A DNA stretch of 64,000 nt from the NCBI GenBank assembly GCA_028288305.1, contig JAQBOA010000041.1, positions 143,877-207,876 of the forward strand, read 5' to 3'. This DNA is from Mucilaginibacter sp. (lineage in GTDB: Bacteria; Bacteroidota; Bacteroidia; Sphingobacteriales; Sphingobacteriaceae). The notes beneath the pieces were generated by a model. That model ran no database searches, was not told the DNA's origin, and saw only the letters and a program-made list of their open reading frames with translations. A program made the translations under genes and the position numbers. Shown here in pieces: positions 1 through 8,335 of the stretch (position 1 is its first letter; every line of letters starts with the position of its first letter).

Positions 1-98
1 ATATGCACGGGTTCAGCTTTTTTTTGTGCAAAAACATTGGTTGCACAGTAAAAGATCATAAAAAAAAATAAAGACTTTAAACGACATTTTGATATCAC
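1..98 (-). CDS. 5' end of a secreted protein (partial)
   Basis: This gene runs off the left edge on the minus strand, so only the first 32 or so codons are visible. Reading from a GTG at 98 gives a basic start (K, R, K), a hydrophobic run rich in F, L and I, and a likely signal peptidase site at NVFA-Q, after which KKAEPVH follows. An ATG at 59 lies inside the hydrophobic run and would leave too short a leader. The product is therefore probably exported, but its function cannot be told. It is divergent from the ABC transporter genes. Confidence 0.5.
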   Translation of the reverse strand, partial: MISKCRLKSLFFFMIFYCATNVFAQKKAEPVH

Positions 99-284
99 AG
101 GTTTAATTATTAGAGTTGAACAATTTACAATGAAAATTATAAATTACAACTTTAAAACTTAACCTAACTCATTCACCGTATTCAACCATTCTAACTTATT
201 CTAACTTAATCAACCAATATCATGTAACTTTATGGCTTCTGTCGTATCTAAAGCAAAACTATTTAAAGTTAAAAACCCTTATCC

Positions 285-1193
285 ATGCTAAGCATCCGCA
301 ACATTGTAAAACAATACGCCGGTCACACGGCATTAAGCGGCGTAAGTTTAGAAGTTGAAAGCGGACAAATATTTGGTCTTTTAGGACCAAATGGCGCCGG
401 TAAAACCTCACTTATCCGTATTGTAAATCAAATTACCGCACCCGATTCTGGTGAAGTCTTTTTTAACGGCGAAAAACTCAATCAATCACACATTGAGCGG
501 ATCGGTTATTTGCCTGAAGAACGAGGCCTTTACAAAAAAATGGAGATTGGCGAGCAGATGATCTACCTGGCACGCTTAAAAGGTCTTAGTAGAGATGAAG
601 CCATAAAAAGGTTAAAAATATGGTTTCAAAAACTAGGTATGGAAACCTGGTGGAAAATGAAAATAGAAGAGCTATCAAAAGGTATGCAGCAAAAAGCCCA
701 GTTTGTAGCCACCGTATTGCATGAGCCAGATTTGATCATTTTAGATGAACCATTCAGCGGTTTCGACCCTGTTAATGCTGAAATAATAAAAGACGAAATA
801 CTTGAACTGAACCGTAAAGGCGCAACTATACTGTTTTCTACCCATCGTATGGAATCAGTAGAAGAATTATGCGATGCTATCGCCTTGCTTGATAAATCAA
901 AAAAAATACTGAGCGGGAAGATCAGGGATATCAAAAACACCTACCGCAATAACATCTATATTATAGAATATACTGGTGAAAAAATAAATTTTAATGGAGC
1001 CCAGCCTTTTGAGTTAATTGATGAGAAAGCAGGACATGAAAATGATTACACCATAAGAATAAAGCTAAAAGCAGGGTCTGATTCTAATGAAGTATTACAA
1101 TATCTTATTCCAAAAACACATATAACCAGGTTACAGGAAGTGATACCAAGCATGAACGAAATTTTTATTGAACAAGTTAACAAAATCGCCTAA
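285..1193 (+). CDS. ABC exporter ATP-binding protein (NatA-like)
   Basis: This is the cytoplasmic ATPase of an ABC-2 type exporter. It has a Walker A motif GPNGAGKT at residues 34-41, a signature motif LSKGM near residue 130, Walker B LIILDEP near 150, and an H-loop in FSTHRM. The C-terminal 90 residues form the extension usual in NatA/CcmA-type subunits. The next gene starts 3 nt after the stop and encodes the permease, so the two form an operon and probably one complex. NatA of Bacillus drives Na+ export, but the substrate here cannot be read from sequence. A weak promoter-like box TAACTTTA lies at 225-232. Confidence 0.9.
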   Translation: MLSIRNIVKQYAGHTALSGVSLEVESGQIFGLLGPNGAGKTSLIRIVNQITAPDSGEVFFNGEKLNQSHIERIGYLPEERGLYKKMEIGEQMIYLARLKGLSRDEAIKRLKIWFQKLGMETWWKMKIEELSKGMQQKAQFVATVLHEPDLIILDEPFSGFDPVNAEIIKDEILELNRKGATILFSTHRMESVEELCDAIALLDKSKKILSGKIRDIKNTYRNNIYIIEYTGEKINFNGAQPFELIDEKAGHENDYTIRIKLKAGSDSNEVLQYLIPKTHITRLQEVIPSMNEIFIEQVNKIA

Positions 1194-1196
1194 GTC

Positions 1197-2447
1197 ATGA
1201 ATAAAGTTTTACTAATTATACAACGTGAATACATTACGAGAGTAAGAAAGAAAGCATTTATCATCATGATATTTGTAGTGCCTGCTTTAATTATAGCAAT
1301 GGGTGCTGTTATTGCCTTAATTGCTAAAAACAGCGGCGAATTAAGCAATCAGCAAATTGTTGAAGTAGTAGATGAAAGCGGAGTATTTGCTGGAAAATTT
1401 CACGATATAAAAAATTTGAAGTTTTTAAATGTGGGGCAGTCATTGACGGCGGTTAAGCCAGAGGTAAAAAAAGATGAAAACACTTCCGCGTTACTGATAT
1501 CGAAAGACTATACTAAAAATGGGGCTGTTCAAATATATTCGAAAAAGAAACCAGGCTTTGCCTTAACCGGCGAAATAGAAAAGCAGATGAATGATATTGC
1601 CATTAGCGACAATATGATAAAACATCATATTGATACAGCAATAGTTCGTTCTATAAAAAGCAATATTTCCATCAGCCCTATAGAAGTAACTGATACCGGC
1701 GATAAGGAAGCTAATGTTGGTGCAGCTGTTGGTGTAGGTATAGCCTGCGCAGTTTTAATTTATCTTGCACTGTTTATTTATGGAGCACAGGTAATGAGGG
1801 GTGTTATAGAAGAGAAAACCAGCCGCATTATTGAGGTGATCATATCTTCGGTAAAGCCATTCCAGTTAATGCTTGGAAAAATCATTGGTGTGGGGCTTGT
1901 AGGGTTAACACAGTTTGCCGCGTGGATAGTTTTATCGGTTATTGCAACAAAAATAGCTGGCGGTGCATTTTCATCCCCGCAAGGTGGCATAATGGGCGCC
2001 TTAGCTGTTTTGCAAACCATCCATTTCGGTTTTGTTTTAATTTGCTTTTTATTTTATTTTCTTACTGGTTACCTGCTTTATAGCGCTCTGTTTGCGGCAG
2101 TCGGCTCGGCAGTTGACAGCGAAACAGAAACACAGCAATTTATGTTTCCCATTACGCTGCCTTTGCTGTTTACTTATATACTATCAGTTTCAGTTTTATT
2201 TCAGGCACCCGACAGTCCTTTGGCAGTTTGGCTTTCTATAATTCCTTTTACTGCCCCGGTAGCTATGATGGTACGCTTGCCATTCGGCGTTCCCGGCTGG
2301 CAATTGGCAATATCAATGTCGCTAATGGTTATTGGTTTCCTGTTTACCACCTATGTCGCCGCAAAAATTTACCGTGTTGGAATTTTGATGTATGGAAAGA
2401 AAGCGAGCTATAAAGAACTGGCAAAATGGTTTTTTTATAAAGAATAA
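1197..2447 (+). CDS. ABC-2 exporter permease (NatB-like)
   Basis: This is the membrane partner of the preceding ATPase. A first transmembrane helix (about residues 20-43) is followed by an extracytoplasmic domain of roughly 130 residues, then a C-terminal block of five or six helices from about residue 175 to 400. This matches the ABC2_membrane_3/NatB layout. The motif around VIEEKTSRIIEVIISSV just after the second helix is characteristic of these permeases. It is translationally linked to the ATPase by a 3-nt gap. The substrate is unknown. Confidence 0.88.
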   Translation: MNKVLLIIQREYITRVRKKAFIIMIFVVPALIIAMGAVIALIAKNSGELSNQQIVEVVDESGVFAGKFHDIKNLKFLNVGQSLTAVKPEVKKDENTSALLISKDYTKNGAVQIYSKKKPGFALTGEIEKQMNDIAISDNMIKHHIDTAIVRSIKSNISISPIEVTDTGDKEANVGAAVGVGIACAVLIYLALFIYGAQVMRGVIEEKTSRIIEVIISSVKPFQLMLGKIIGVGLVGLTQFAAWIVLSVIATKIAGGAFSSPQGGIMGALAVLQTIHFGFVLICFLFYFLTGYLLYSALFAAVGSAVDSETETQQFMFPITLPLLFTYILSVSVLFQAPDSPLAVWLSIIPFTAPVAMMVRLPFGVPGWQLAISMSLMVIGFLFTTYVAAKIYRVGILMYGKKASYKELAKWFFYKE

Positions 2448-2510
2448 GTTTGATTTGGGAGTTATGATTTACGATTTCAGATTTAGAATCATTTAGAGTC
2501 AAGAAGGTAC

Positions 2511-2634
2511 GTCATGCCGATGCATATCGGCATCTCATATGATATTGAGGCCATGCTTTTATCAAACTCCGTATGGTGTATACATTGCAAGTCGTTCACT
2601 TAGCATAAGGGATGCCGATATACATCGGCATGAC
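2511..2634. repeat. Nested palindromic repeat
   Basis: Two 24-nt arms at 2511-2534 and 2611-2634 are inverted copies of each other with one mismatch. Each arm is itself palindromic (ATGCCGAT, four bases, ATCGGCAT). About 76 nt lie between them. The element sits between the ABC permease and the exopolyphosphatase gene and resembles the REP/MITE-like palindromes common in Bacteroidota. The longer upstream reading frame of the next gene begins inside the right arm, so that extension is an artefact. Confidence 0.75.
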
Positions 2635-2689
2635 ATCTGTTTTTTATTTTAGTTTTAATCATTCAACTTCGCATTTGAATAATTCTTAT

Positions 2690-3619
2690 ATGAACAATAA
2701 ACCGATAGCCATTATCGATTTGGGAACCAATACCTTTCAATTTTTGATTGCTAAAGGAGCTTCATCCGATTATAAAGAAATTGTCAGTTTACAGGAAACC
2801 GTTAAGCTTGGCGAAGGCGGTATAAATAAGGGTTTGATACAACCCGTAGCATTTGAACGCGGGATTAACGCGATGCTTAAATTTCATGAGTTAATATTAA
2901 AACATGAAGTTAAAAAAGTTAAAGCCATTGCTACATCTGCTTTGAGAAGCGCTGCAAACGGACAGCATTTTATTGAGGAAGTTAAAAACCAAACGGGTAT
3001 TTCTATTGAAATTATTGATGGCGATAAGGAAGCAGCATATATTTATAAAGGAGTTAAGTCTGCAGGTTGTTTATCCAAAAAAGATAGCCTGATCATTGAT
3101 ATCGGCGGAGGAAGTGTTGAATTTATTATAGGGAACAGTGAGCAGATAAAATGGAAACAAAGCTTTGAAATTGGCTGCGCCCGGCTAATGGATAAATTTC
3201 ACCGTACCGACCCCATTCCACCGGAATCCATTACCGCATTAAATTTTTATTTGGAAGATAGTTTAAAAGATCTATTTATCGCGACTTCAAATTACAAAAT
3301 TGAAAATATAATAGGTTCATCCGGCGCATTTGAAACATATACCGAAATAATAGAACTTGAAAAAGGAAATACCATTAATCTAAAAAAAACGAAACGATAC
3401 AGTTTTGATAAGAATGAACTCTTAACTCTAATTGAAAAACTTGTCCTTTCCTCCCATCAGCAACGTTTAGTTATGGACGGCATTATCCCTATCCGGGTGG
3501 ATATGATTGTAACCGCCGCACTCATAACCCGTTTTGTAATGCGAAAGTTGAATATTTATAATGTAGTGATGACAACAAACTCGTTGAAAGAGGGAGTATT
3601 GAGTGAAATGATGGATTAA
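2690..3619 (+). CDS. ppx: Ppx/GppA family exopolyphosphatase
   Basis: This cytoplasmic ASKHA-fold hydrolase of the Ppx/GppA family acts on polyphosphate or pppGpp. The N-terminal phosphate-1 motif (IDLGTNTFQFLIA) starts at residue 8 of the chosen start, and the second phosphate motif (IDIGGGSVEFIIG) lies near residue 140. At 309 residues it is the short form without the C-terminal HD domain of E. coli Ppx, as is usual in Bacteroidota. The ATG at 2690 was chosen because the in-frame sequence from 2612 is read out of a palindromic repeat. Whether it prefers polyphosphate or pppGpp is not visible. Confidence 0.85.
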   Translation: MNNKPIAIIDLGTNTFQFLIAKGASSDYKEIVSLQETVKLGEGGINKGLIQPVAFERGINAMLKFHELILKHEVKKVKAIATSALRSAANGQHFIEEVKNQTGISIEIIDGDKEAAYIYKGVKSAGCLSKKDSLIIDIGGGSVEFIIGNSEQIKWKQSFEIGCARLMDKFHRTDPIPPESITALNFYLEDSLKDLFIATSNYKIENIIGSSGAFETYTEIIELEKGNTINLKKTKRYSFDKNELLTLIEKLVLSSHQQRLVMDGIIPIRVDMIVTAALITRFVMRKLNIYNVVMTTNSLKEGVLSEMMD

Positions 3620-3690
3620 TGATTGTAATGATTAAATGCAAATAAAATTTTCAACCCATCCTTTGTATATTGCTACCATATTAACATCTA

Positions 3691-5688
3691 ATGAAATTTA
3701 AACTTATCCTAATCATCTTTCTGTCTATAGCCGTGTCCGTTCATGCGCAAAGAAGACACCGGAGCAATAACCCTAATGATACCATATCTTCCAGTTATCA
3801 GCCATCTGAATTATTTTCTCCTATGTTTTATAGTGAAAAGGGAAATGAATTTCATTCTGTCAATGGTGATCCCGGACCTAAATATTGGCAAAACCGGGTT
3901 GATTATCAGATAAAAGCCAATATTGATACGGTAACTAAAACCCTCAGCGCTTCGGATAATATTACTTATACTAATAACAGTCCTGATAATTTGCAATTTT
4001 TATGGCTGCAGCTTGATCAGAATACTTATAAAAAAGAGGCACGTTCAAATTTTGTAACCGGTTTTTCTCCCGGTCCAGATCAACATACAAATGGTTACCA
4101 AATTGAATCAGTCTCTATCATCCAAAACGGAAAAGCAGAGAAAGTAAATTTTATAGTTTCCGATACCCGCATGCAGGTACGTTTACCAAAAGCAGTGGGG
4201 GCTAATGGCGGGAAGTTAAATCTGCTCATTAAATATCATTATACTATCCCCGGTAATTTCGGTGGCCGCACAGATTTTACTGACACCAAAAATGGTAAAA
4301 TATATGAAATAGCTCAATGGTTCCCGCGTATGTGTGTGTACGATGACAGCCATGGATGGGACACGCTGCCATTTTTAGGAGCCGGTGAATTTTACCTGGA
4401 GTATGGAGATGTTGATTACCAGGTAACCGTACCCTGGGATATGATTGTAGCGGGGTCAGGAGAACTGCTTAACCCTACCGAGGTGCTAACTGCAAAACAG
4501 ATCAGCCGGCTTAATAATGCCCGCAACAGCGATAAAACCATTATGATCAGAAGTGCTGAAGAAGTAAACGATGCCTCATCCCGTCCGGTGCATAAAGGAA
4601 CTTTAACCTGGCACTTTAAGATGCTTAATACCCGCGATGTAGCTTTCGGCGCGTCAAAGGCATATGTATGGGATGCTGCAAAGGTTAATTTATCAGGTGG
4701 TAAAAAGTGCCTTTCTATGTCGGTTTATCCGGTAGAAAGCGCTGGCAATGACGCCTGGGGCCGGGCAACCGAATACCTGAAAAAATCGATAGAATATTTT
4801 TCAGAAAAATGGTTTGTGTACCCCTACCCTGTCGCCGTAAATGAAGCAGGTATAGCTGGAGGAATGGAATACCCAGGTATCGTGTTCGATGGCATAACTG
4901 ATAAAGGCAAAGAGCTTTATTGGGTAACCGCCCATGAAATAGGCCATAACTGGTTCCCTATGATTGTTGGCAGTAATGAACGTCGTTACGCCTGGATGGA
5001 CGAAGGTTTTAATACTTTTATTGATGTTTATGCAGACGACAATTTTAACAACGGCGAATATGCCCCCAAACGCGATTCCGAATACGCACCTGGAGGCGGT
5101 AATCCAGCGGATGAGATTGTGCCTATAATAAATGATCCAAACGCCCCGATTATCATGACAGCAGCCGATGCAGTACCCGAAAAATACCGGCACCCTATTG
5201 TTTATTATAAACCTGCCTTTGGTTTGGTTTTGCTTCGGGAGCAAATTTTAGGAAAAGACAGGTTTGATTACGCATTCAGAAATTATATCCACAAATGGGC
5301 TTTTAAACATCCGCAGCCTGATGATTTTTTTAGATCAATGGATAATGGTGCGGGAGAAGATTTATCCTGGTTCTGGAAGGGGTGGTTCTATAATAACTGG
5401 TCACTTGACCTGGCAATAATCGACGCCAAATATGTAAACAATGATCCTAAAAAAGGCATACAGGTTACTGTTGCCAATAAGGAACAAATGGTTTTTCCAT
5501 TTATAGTAGAAGTTAAGTTAAAAGATGGCAGTAAACAGCGAATACATTTGCCAGTTGAAACCTGGCTGCAAAACAAAGCGATCACTTTTACTATCCAAAC
5601 TACATCCGAGGCAGAAAGTGTAACGGTTGACCCGGATGCTGCTTTGCCTGATATTAACAGGAAGAATAATGTTATGACAGTAAAGTAG
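3691..5688 (+). CDS. M1 family metallopeptidase, secreted
   Basis: This zinc aminopeptidase of the gluzincin M1 family is probably periplasmic or surface-exposed. A signal peptide ends at VHAQ near residue 20. A GGMEYPG motif near residue 390 corresponds to the GxMEN exopeptidase motif. The zinc site HEIGH is near residue 415, and the third ligand Glu lies in the following WMDEGFN segment. The length of 665 residues fits bacterial M1 proteins of this group. It stands alone on the + strand and converges on maf across a palindromic terminator. Confidence 0.88.
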   Translation: MKFKLILIIFLSIAVSVHAQRRHRSNNPNDTISSSYQPSELFSPMFYSEKGNEFHSVNGDPGPKYWQNRVDYQIKANIDTVTKTLSASDNITYTNNSPDNLQFLWLQLDQNTYKKEARSNFVTGFSPGPDQHTNGYQIESVSIIQNGKAEKVNFIVSDTRMQVRLPKAVGANGGKLNLLIKYHYTIPGNFGGRTDFTDTKNGKIYEIAQWFPRMCVYDDSHGWDTLPFLGAGEFYLEYGDVDYQVTVPWDMIVAGSGELLNPTEVLTAKQISRLNNARNSDKTIMIRSAEEVNDASSRPVHKGTLTWHFKMLNTRDVAFGASKAYVWDAAKVNLSGGKKCLSMSVYPVESAGNDAWGRATEYLKKSIEYFSEKWFVYPYPVAVNEAGIAGGMEYPGIVFDGITDKGKELYWVTAHEIGHNWFPMIVGSNERRYAWMDEGFNTFIDVYADDNFNNGEYAPKRDSEYAPGGGNPADEIVPIINDPNAPIIMTAADAVPEKYRHPIVYYKPAFGLVLLREQILGKDRFDYAFRNYIHKWAFKHPQPDDFFRSMDNGAGEDLSWFWKGWFYNNWSLDLAIIDAKYVNNDPKKGIQVTVANKEQMVFPFIVEVKLKDGSKQRIHLPVETWLQNKAITFTIQTTSEAESVTVDPDAALPDINRKNNVMTVK

Positions 5689-5700
5689 CAAGTCGGAGCC

Positions 5701-5733
5701 AGACTTACGAAGTTTTTAAAACTTCGTAAGTCT
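5701..5733. terminator. Bidirectional palindromic terminator
   Basis: A near-perfect palindrome with 15-16 nt arms (AGACTTACGAAGTTT and its complement) and almost no loop lies between two convergent gene ends. T-rich flanks suit termination in either direction. The same core occurs at 44587-44613, again between convergent genes, so this is a repeated module. Confidence 0.65.
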
Positions 5734-5748
5734 TTGTACCCCTTGTTT

Positions 5749-6315
5749 TTACAAATTCATCAACTCTCTATACAGCTTTTCTGTAGGTAACCCCACAACA
5801 TTAGTATAGGAGCCATTTATCCTTTCAATACCAATAAGGCCAATCCGTTCCTGAATACCATATGAACCCGCTTTATCCAAAGGCTGATATTTGTTTACAT
5901 AGCTCCTGATTTCCTCATCAGTAAGCTTGCCGAAATACACTTCCGAAACATCATAAAAGCTATGATACTGATGTTTATAAAGCAAACAAACTCCTGTTAT
6001 TACCCTATGCATCCTGCCGGATAGCAATTGAAGCATTTCAACCGCATGACCCGGAGTTTCCGGCTTGCCAAGTATTTGATTTTCTATGCATACAATAGTA
6101 TCAGCGGTGAGTACTATCTCATCAACAACACTTTCATCAAATGCCCGGGCTTTTTTTTCGGCAATGTAAACTGCTATTTCTTCAGGCTTTAAATGATCTG
6201 GATATGATTCATCCACATCTTTTAAAACAACACGAAATTCAATATCCATTAGCCTTAAAAGCTCCTGCCGCCGGGGAGATTTAGAGGCAAGGATGATTTG
6301 GGGAAAATTGTTCAT
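5749..6315 (-). CDS. maf: Maf-like nucleoside triphosphate pyrophosphatase
   Basis: Maf proteins hydrolyse dTTP/UTP or modified nucleotides to monophosphates in house-cleaning. The N-terminal signature LASKSPRRQELL sits at residues 9-20. The conserved TADTIV segment with the catalytic Asp is near residue 70, and the KAGSYGIQ motif near 150 is present. At 188 residues it is full length. The KAGSYGIQ form points to the YhdE-type (dTTP/UTP) subgroup, but that is inference. The nearest upstream gene on this strand is the KdsC-like phosphatase, 177 nt away across an inverted repeat. Confidence 0.92.
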   Translation of the reverse strand: MNNFPQIILASKSPRRQELLRLMDIEFRVVLKDVDESYPDHLKPEEIAVYIAEKKARAFDESVVDEIVLTADTIVCIENQILGKPETPGHAVEMLQLLSGRMHRVITGVCLLYKHQYHSFYDVSEVYFGKLTDEEIRSYVNKYQPLDKAGSYGIQERIGLIGIERINGSYTNVVGLPTEKLYRELMNL

Positions 6316-6317
6316 TG

Positions 6318-6478
6318 GTTCACTGGTTCATTAGTCATACTGCCAATAAATTCAAATTTTAATATTGTTTATGGGGAGGTTTGAAGATTTGAATTTGAGT
6401 TAAAAAGTATAAAATTTATAAATTGGCTATAGCGCAAATGGGCCATAACGGCACCAATGAACAAATGAACCAGTGAAC
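6318..6478. repeat. Inverted repeat flanking the maf/kdsC gap
   Basis: A 15-nt arm at 6318-6332 (GTTCACTGGTTCATT) is matched by its exact complement at 6464-6478. Extra partial repeats of GGTTCAT/ATGAACC occur around both arms. The intervening 130 nt is AT-rich and non-coding. It resembles the dispersed GGTTCATT-type intergenic repeats of Bacteroidota; a related short pair flanks the start of miaA (61229-61301). Confidence 0.55.
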
Positions 6479-6492
6479 TAATGAACCACACC

Positions 6493-7014
6493 CTACCAGC
6501 TATAGGCATCTTCGTTCATCCATTTGCCCTGTACTTTCAGCACTTTTTCAATTACATCCCTAACGCAGCCTTTACCACCTGCATAGGGAGAAACATACAT
6601 ACTTACCGCTTTAATCTCTTCAACTGCATCGGCAGGACAAACCGGCAGGCCTATTATTTTCATTACCTCCAATTCGGGAATATCATCGCCCATGTATAAA
6701 ACATTTTCATGGATAATACTTTTTTCCTCCAGGTAATTTTTGACTTTTACTATTTTGGTATGGATTCCCATATAAACATCTTGCACCCCCCAGCCATTTA
6801 ATCTGTAAAGTGCACTTTTTGACCTGCTTCCCGAAACAGCGCAAACATTATAGCCGCACTTAACAGCCAGTTGTATAGCGTATCCATCCTTTATATTAAA
6901 GGCTCGGCTTTGCTCACCGCTTTCAGTTACAAAAACGGTCCCGTCCGTTAGTACACCATCCACATCAAAAATGAAAGTGGTTATATCTTTTAATTTATGT
7001 AAGAATGATTCCAC
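6493..7014 (-). CDS. kdsC: KdsC-like HAD-IIIC phosphatase
   Basis: This enzyme is probably 3-deoxy-D-manno-octulosonate-8-phosphate phosphatase, which makes free Kdo for lipopolysaccharide. The HAD nucleophile motif FDVDGVLTDG is at residues 16-25, motif II (AVSGSRS) is near 58, and motif III/IV (MGDDIPELEV) is near 107. The length of 173 residues and absence of a cap domain fit the C0 tetrameric KdsC group. Related phosphatases act on other keto-sugar phosphates such as NeuNAc-9-P, so the exact substrate is inferred. No kdsA, kdsB or kdsD is visible nearby. Confidence 0.85.
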   Translation of the reverse strand: MESFLHKLKDITTFIFDVDGVLTDGTVFVTESGEQSRAFNIKDGYAIQLAVKCGYNVCAVSGSRSKSALYRLNGWGVQDVYMGIHTKIVKVKNYLEEKSIIHENVLYMGDDIPELEVMKIIGLPVCPADAVEEIKAVSMYVSPYAGGKGCVRDVIEKVLKVQGKWMNEDAYSW

Positions 7015-7026
7015 AGATTATATTAT

Positions 7027-7062
7027 GATTACACTGATTATATATTCAAGATTTCACCGATT
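7027..7062 (+). repeat. Degenerate GATTACAC/GATTTCAC repeat, copy 1
   Basis: A GATTACACTGATT box at 7027-7039 and a GATTTCACCGATT box at 7050-7062 form a two-box repeat. Similar pairs occur at 7566-7597 and, inverted, at 7909-7958. The copies lie in the spaces around the toxin-antitoxin pair and iscX. Confidence 0.5.
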
Positions 7063-7074
7063 TTTTTTATATCC

Positions 7075-7305
7075 CTAAGGGAATACTTTATAAATATCCT
7101 TTCGATGTATCACGCGAACAAATTCAATAATATTATTTTCAACGAAAAGGCCAATTCTATAATCACCAATTCGTATTCTATATGCAGTTAGATGTCCTTT
7201 AAGTTTTTTAATGTTTTTAATTTCAGATAAGAAGTTAGCCTTCTCCACTTGTTCAATTATATCAGAAATGTCTCTTTTGATTGAGGCTTGATTGAGTTTA
7301 TCCAA
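7075..7305 (-). CDS. RelE/ParE-type toxin, probably frameshifted at its N terminus
   Basis: The visible frame encodes a RelE-superfamily mRNA interferase body: two helices, then LKGHLTAYRIRIGDYRIGLFV and a C-terminal HRKDIYKVFP, both typical of this family. From the TTG at 7305 it is only 76 residues and lacks the first beta strand. An ATG at 7340, two bases beyond the antitoxin stop, opens with MITEFTGRFLK, which looks like the true N terminus, but it is one base out of frame. The break falls in the T4A5 run at 7308-7316. Either the toxin is inactivated, or this is a base-calling error, or the TTG start is real. Confidence 0.7.
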   Translation of the reverse strand: MDKLNQASIKRDISDIIEQVEKANFLSEIKNIKKLKGHLTAYRIRIGDYRIGLFVENNIIEFVRVIHRKDIYKVFP

Positions 7306-7341
7306 TCTTTTAAAAAGCGTCCGGTAAATTCAGTAATCATT

Positions 7342-7539
7342 TTAAGAGTTAAGCTTTTTCATAACTTCTTCCCGTGATACTTTTTCATTACGGTCAACTT
7401 CCTTCATCATCATTAATAAGCCAAAATCTTCTTTTTCATCTTCAGTAATTACTTTTGATGAAATGTTCATCCTTTGCAGAAGATCGGTAGTGAACTTAGC
7501 TTCATCTTTTGATTTCGGATTAATAACTATGCTTTCCAT
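7342..7539 (-). CDS. Antitoxin of the RelE-type pair
   Basis: This 65-residue protein begins MESIVINPKSKDEAKF and ends with an acidic, helical tail. This matches the small antitoxins that precede RelE/ParE toxins in Bacteroidota. It would bind and neutralise the toxin encoded immediately downstream; the presumed toxin ATG at 7340 lies just beyond this stop codon. No classical ribbon-helix-helix motif is obvious. The assignment rests on position, size and N-terminal pattern. Confidence 0.65.
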   Translation of the reverse strand: MESIVINPKSKDEAKFTTDLLQRMNISSKVITEDEKEDFGLLMMMKEVDRNEKVSREEVMKKLNS

Positions 7540-7565
7540 TTAACAAATTTAATCAACTAATTTTA

Positions 7566-7597
7566 GATTACACAGATTATTGAAGTGATTTCACTGA
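7566..7597 (+). repeat. Degenerate GATTACAC/GATTTCAC repeat, copy 2
   Basis: A GATTACACAGATT box at 7566-7578 and GATTTCACTGA at 7587-7597 repeat the two-box arrangement seen at 7027-7062. It lies upstream of the antitoxin gene and downstream of iscX. Confidence 0.5.
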
Positions 7598-7639
7598 CAT
7601 TGCCAGCTCATCCCGGTAGCTATCAAAACTGCAAACTGC

Positions 7640-7882
7640 CTACTGGTTATCACGCCATTCATATACCCAGGCCGACTGGATTTGTTCCAGGTGGCCCTCA
7701 TTGGATTCTTCGCGCGTACCTTTAAAATTCGGAAGGGAAAGCACCCATTCTAAAAGATCAGTAAAACGGATCCTGTATATCTTTGATTCATCAAAATCAT
7801 CGCCAAACTTTTCATAAAGTTCAATAGCAATATCTTCATGATCTTTCCAGTGTATCGGCAAGGTAAATTTGTTTTCAGTCAT
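7640..7882 (-). CDS. iscX: IscX-like Fe-S assembly protein
   Basis: This small acidic protein (80 residues) matches IscX/YfhJ, which binds IscS and iron and modulates Fe-S cluster assembly. Characteristic features are the WKDHEDIAIELYEKF segment, the D-rich loop, RFTDLLEWVLSLPNF and the C-terminal LEQIQSAWVYEWRD. An ISC-type ferredoxin gene lies immediately upstream on the same strand, 79 nt away, which supports the assignment because fdx and iscX are neighbours in isc operons. No iscS, iscU or hscA is present in the window. Confidence 0.9.
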   Translation of the reverse strand: MTENKFTLPIHWKDHEDIAIELYEKFGDDFDESKIYRIRFTDLLEWVLSLPNFKGTREESNEGHLEQIQSAWVYEWRDNQ

Positions 7883-7908
7883 TTTTTATGTTAAACTTTA
7901 TATGGTTT

Positions 7909-7958
7909 AATCTGTGTCTTTATAATCAGTGAAATCAAAATTTAATCGGTGAAATCAC
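7909..7958 (-). repeat. Degenerate GATTACAC/GATTTCAC repeat, copy 3 (inverted)
   Basis: On the minus strand this reads GTGATTTCACCGATT, then GATTTCACTGATT, then ACACAGATT, the same words as the copies at 7027 and 7566. It lies between iscX and the ferredoxin gene. Confidence 0.5.
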
Positions 7959-7961
7959 TTA

Positions 7962-8294
7962 CTAGTGTCCTAAAAAATTAGATTGGTCTGGTAAAGTTAT
8001 TTCAATATCACCATCAATCATAACACACTGGCACCCTAAACGCGAATTAATCCGCGGATTCACAGCTCTGTCCACAAAATCCTCTTCTTTGTCAGATATT
8101 TCCTGTACATTATCCATGCCTTTGTTAACATAAACATGGCAGGTACTGCATCCGCATACCCCCCCGCAATTGTGCTGCAGTTCTATGCCATTTTCCAGGC
8201 AAACGTCTAATATCGACTCACCTTCGGCAATAGGTAACTCAACAGGTTCGAGCCCCTTTTCCTCAAAGTTGATCTTAACTTTAAAAATGTCCAT
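7962..8294 (-). CDS. fdx: ISC-type [2Fe-2S] ferredoxin
   Basis: This is an adrenodoxin-like ferredoxin that supplies electrons for Fe-S cluster assembly and related redox steps. The cluster motif is HNCGGVCGCSTCHVYV, with ligands at the first, third and fourth cysteines of that segment, and a fourth ligand in the later RLGCQC. Residues around EEDFVDRAVN fit the ISC-type acidic helix. The ATG at 8294 (110 residues) was chosen over an upstream in-frame ATG at 8336, which would abut the DUF2520 stop and add an uncharacteristic leader. IscX follows downstream. Confidence 0.88.
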   Translation of the reverse strand: MDIFKVKINFEEKGLEPVELPIAEGESILDVCLENGIELQHNCGGVCGCSTCHVYVNKGMDNVQEISDKEEDFVDRAVNPRINSRLGCQCVMIDGDIEITLPDQSNFLGH

Positions 8295-8335
8295 TTCTGC
8301 AAAAGTAACAAAATTACTTGCGCCAGTGGTCGGCA

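Noticed and set aside
2612..2689. N-terminal extension of ppx
   Set aside because: It is translated from the right arm of a palindromic repeat; the family N terminus begins at the ATG at 2690.
4801..5244. 147-codon open frame on the minus strand
   Set aside because: It is antisense to the M1 peptidase active-site region, which is clearly the real gene.
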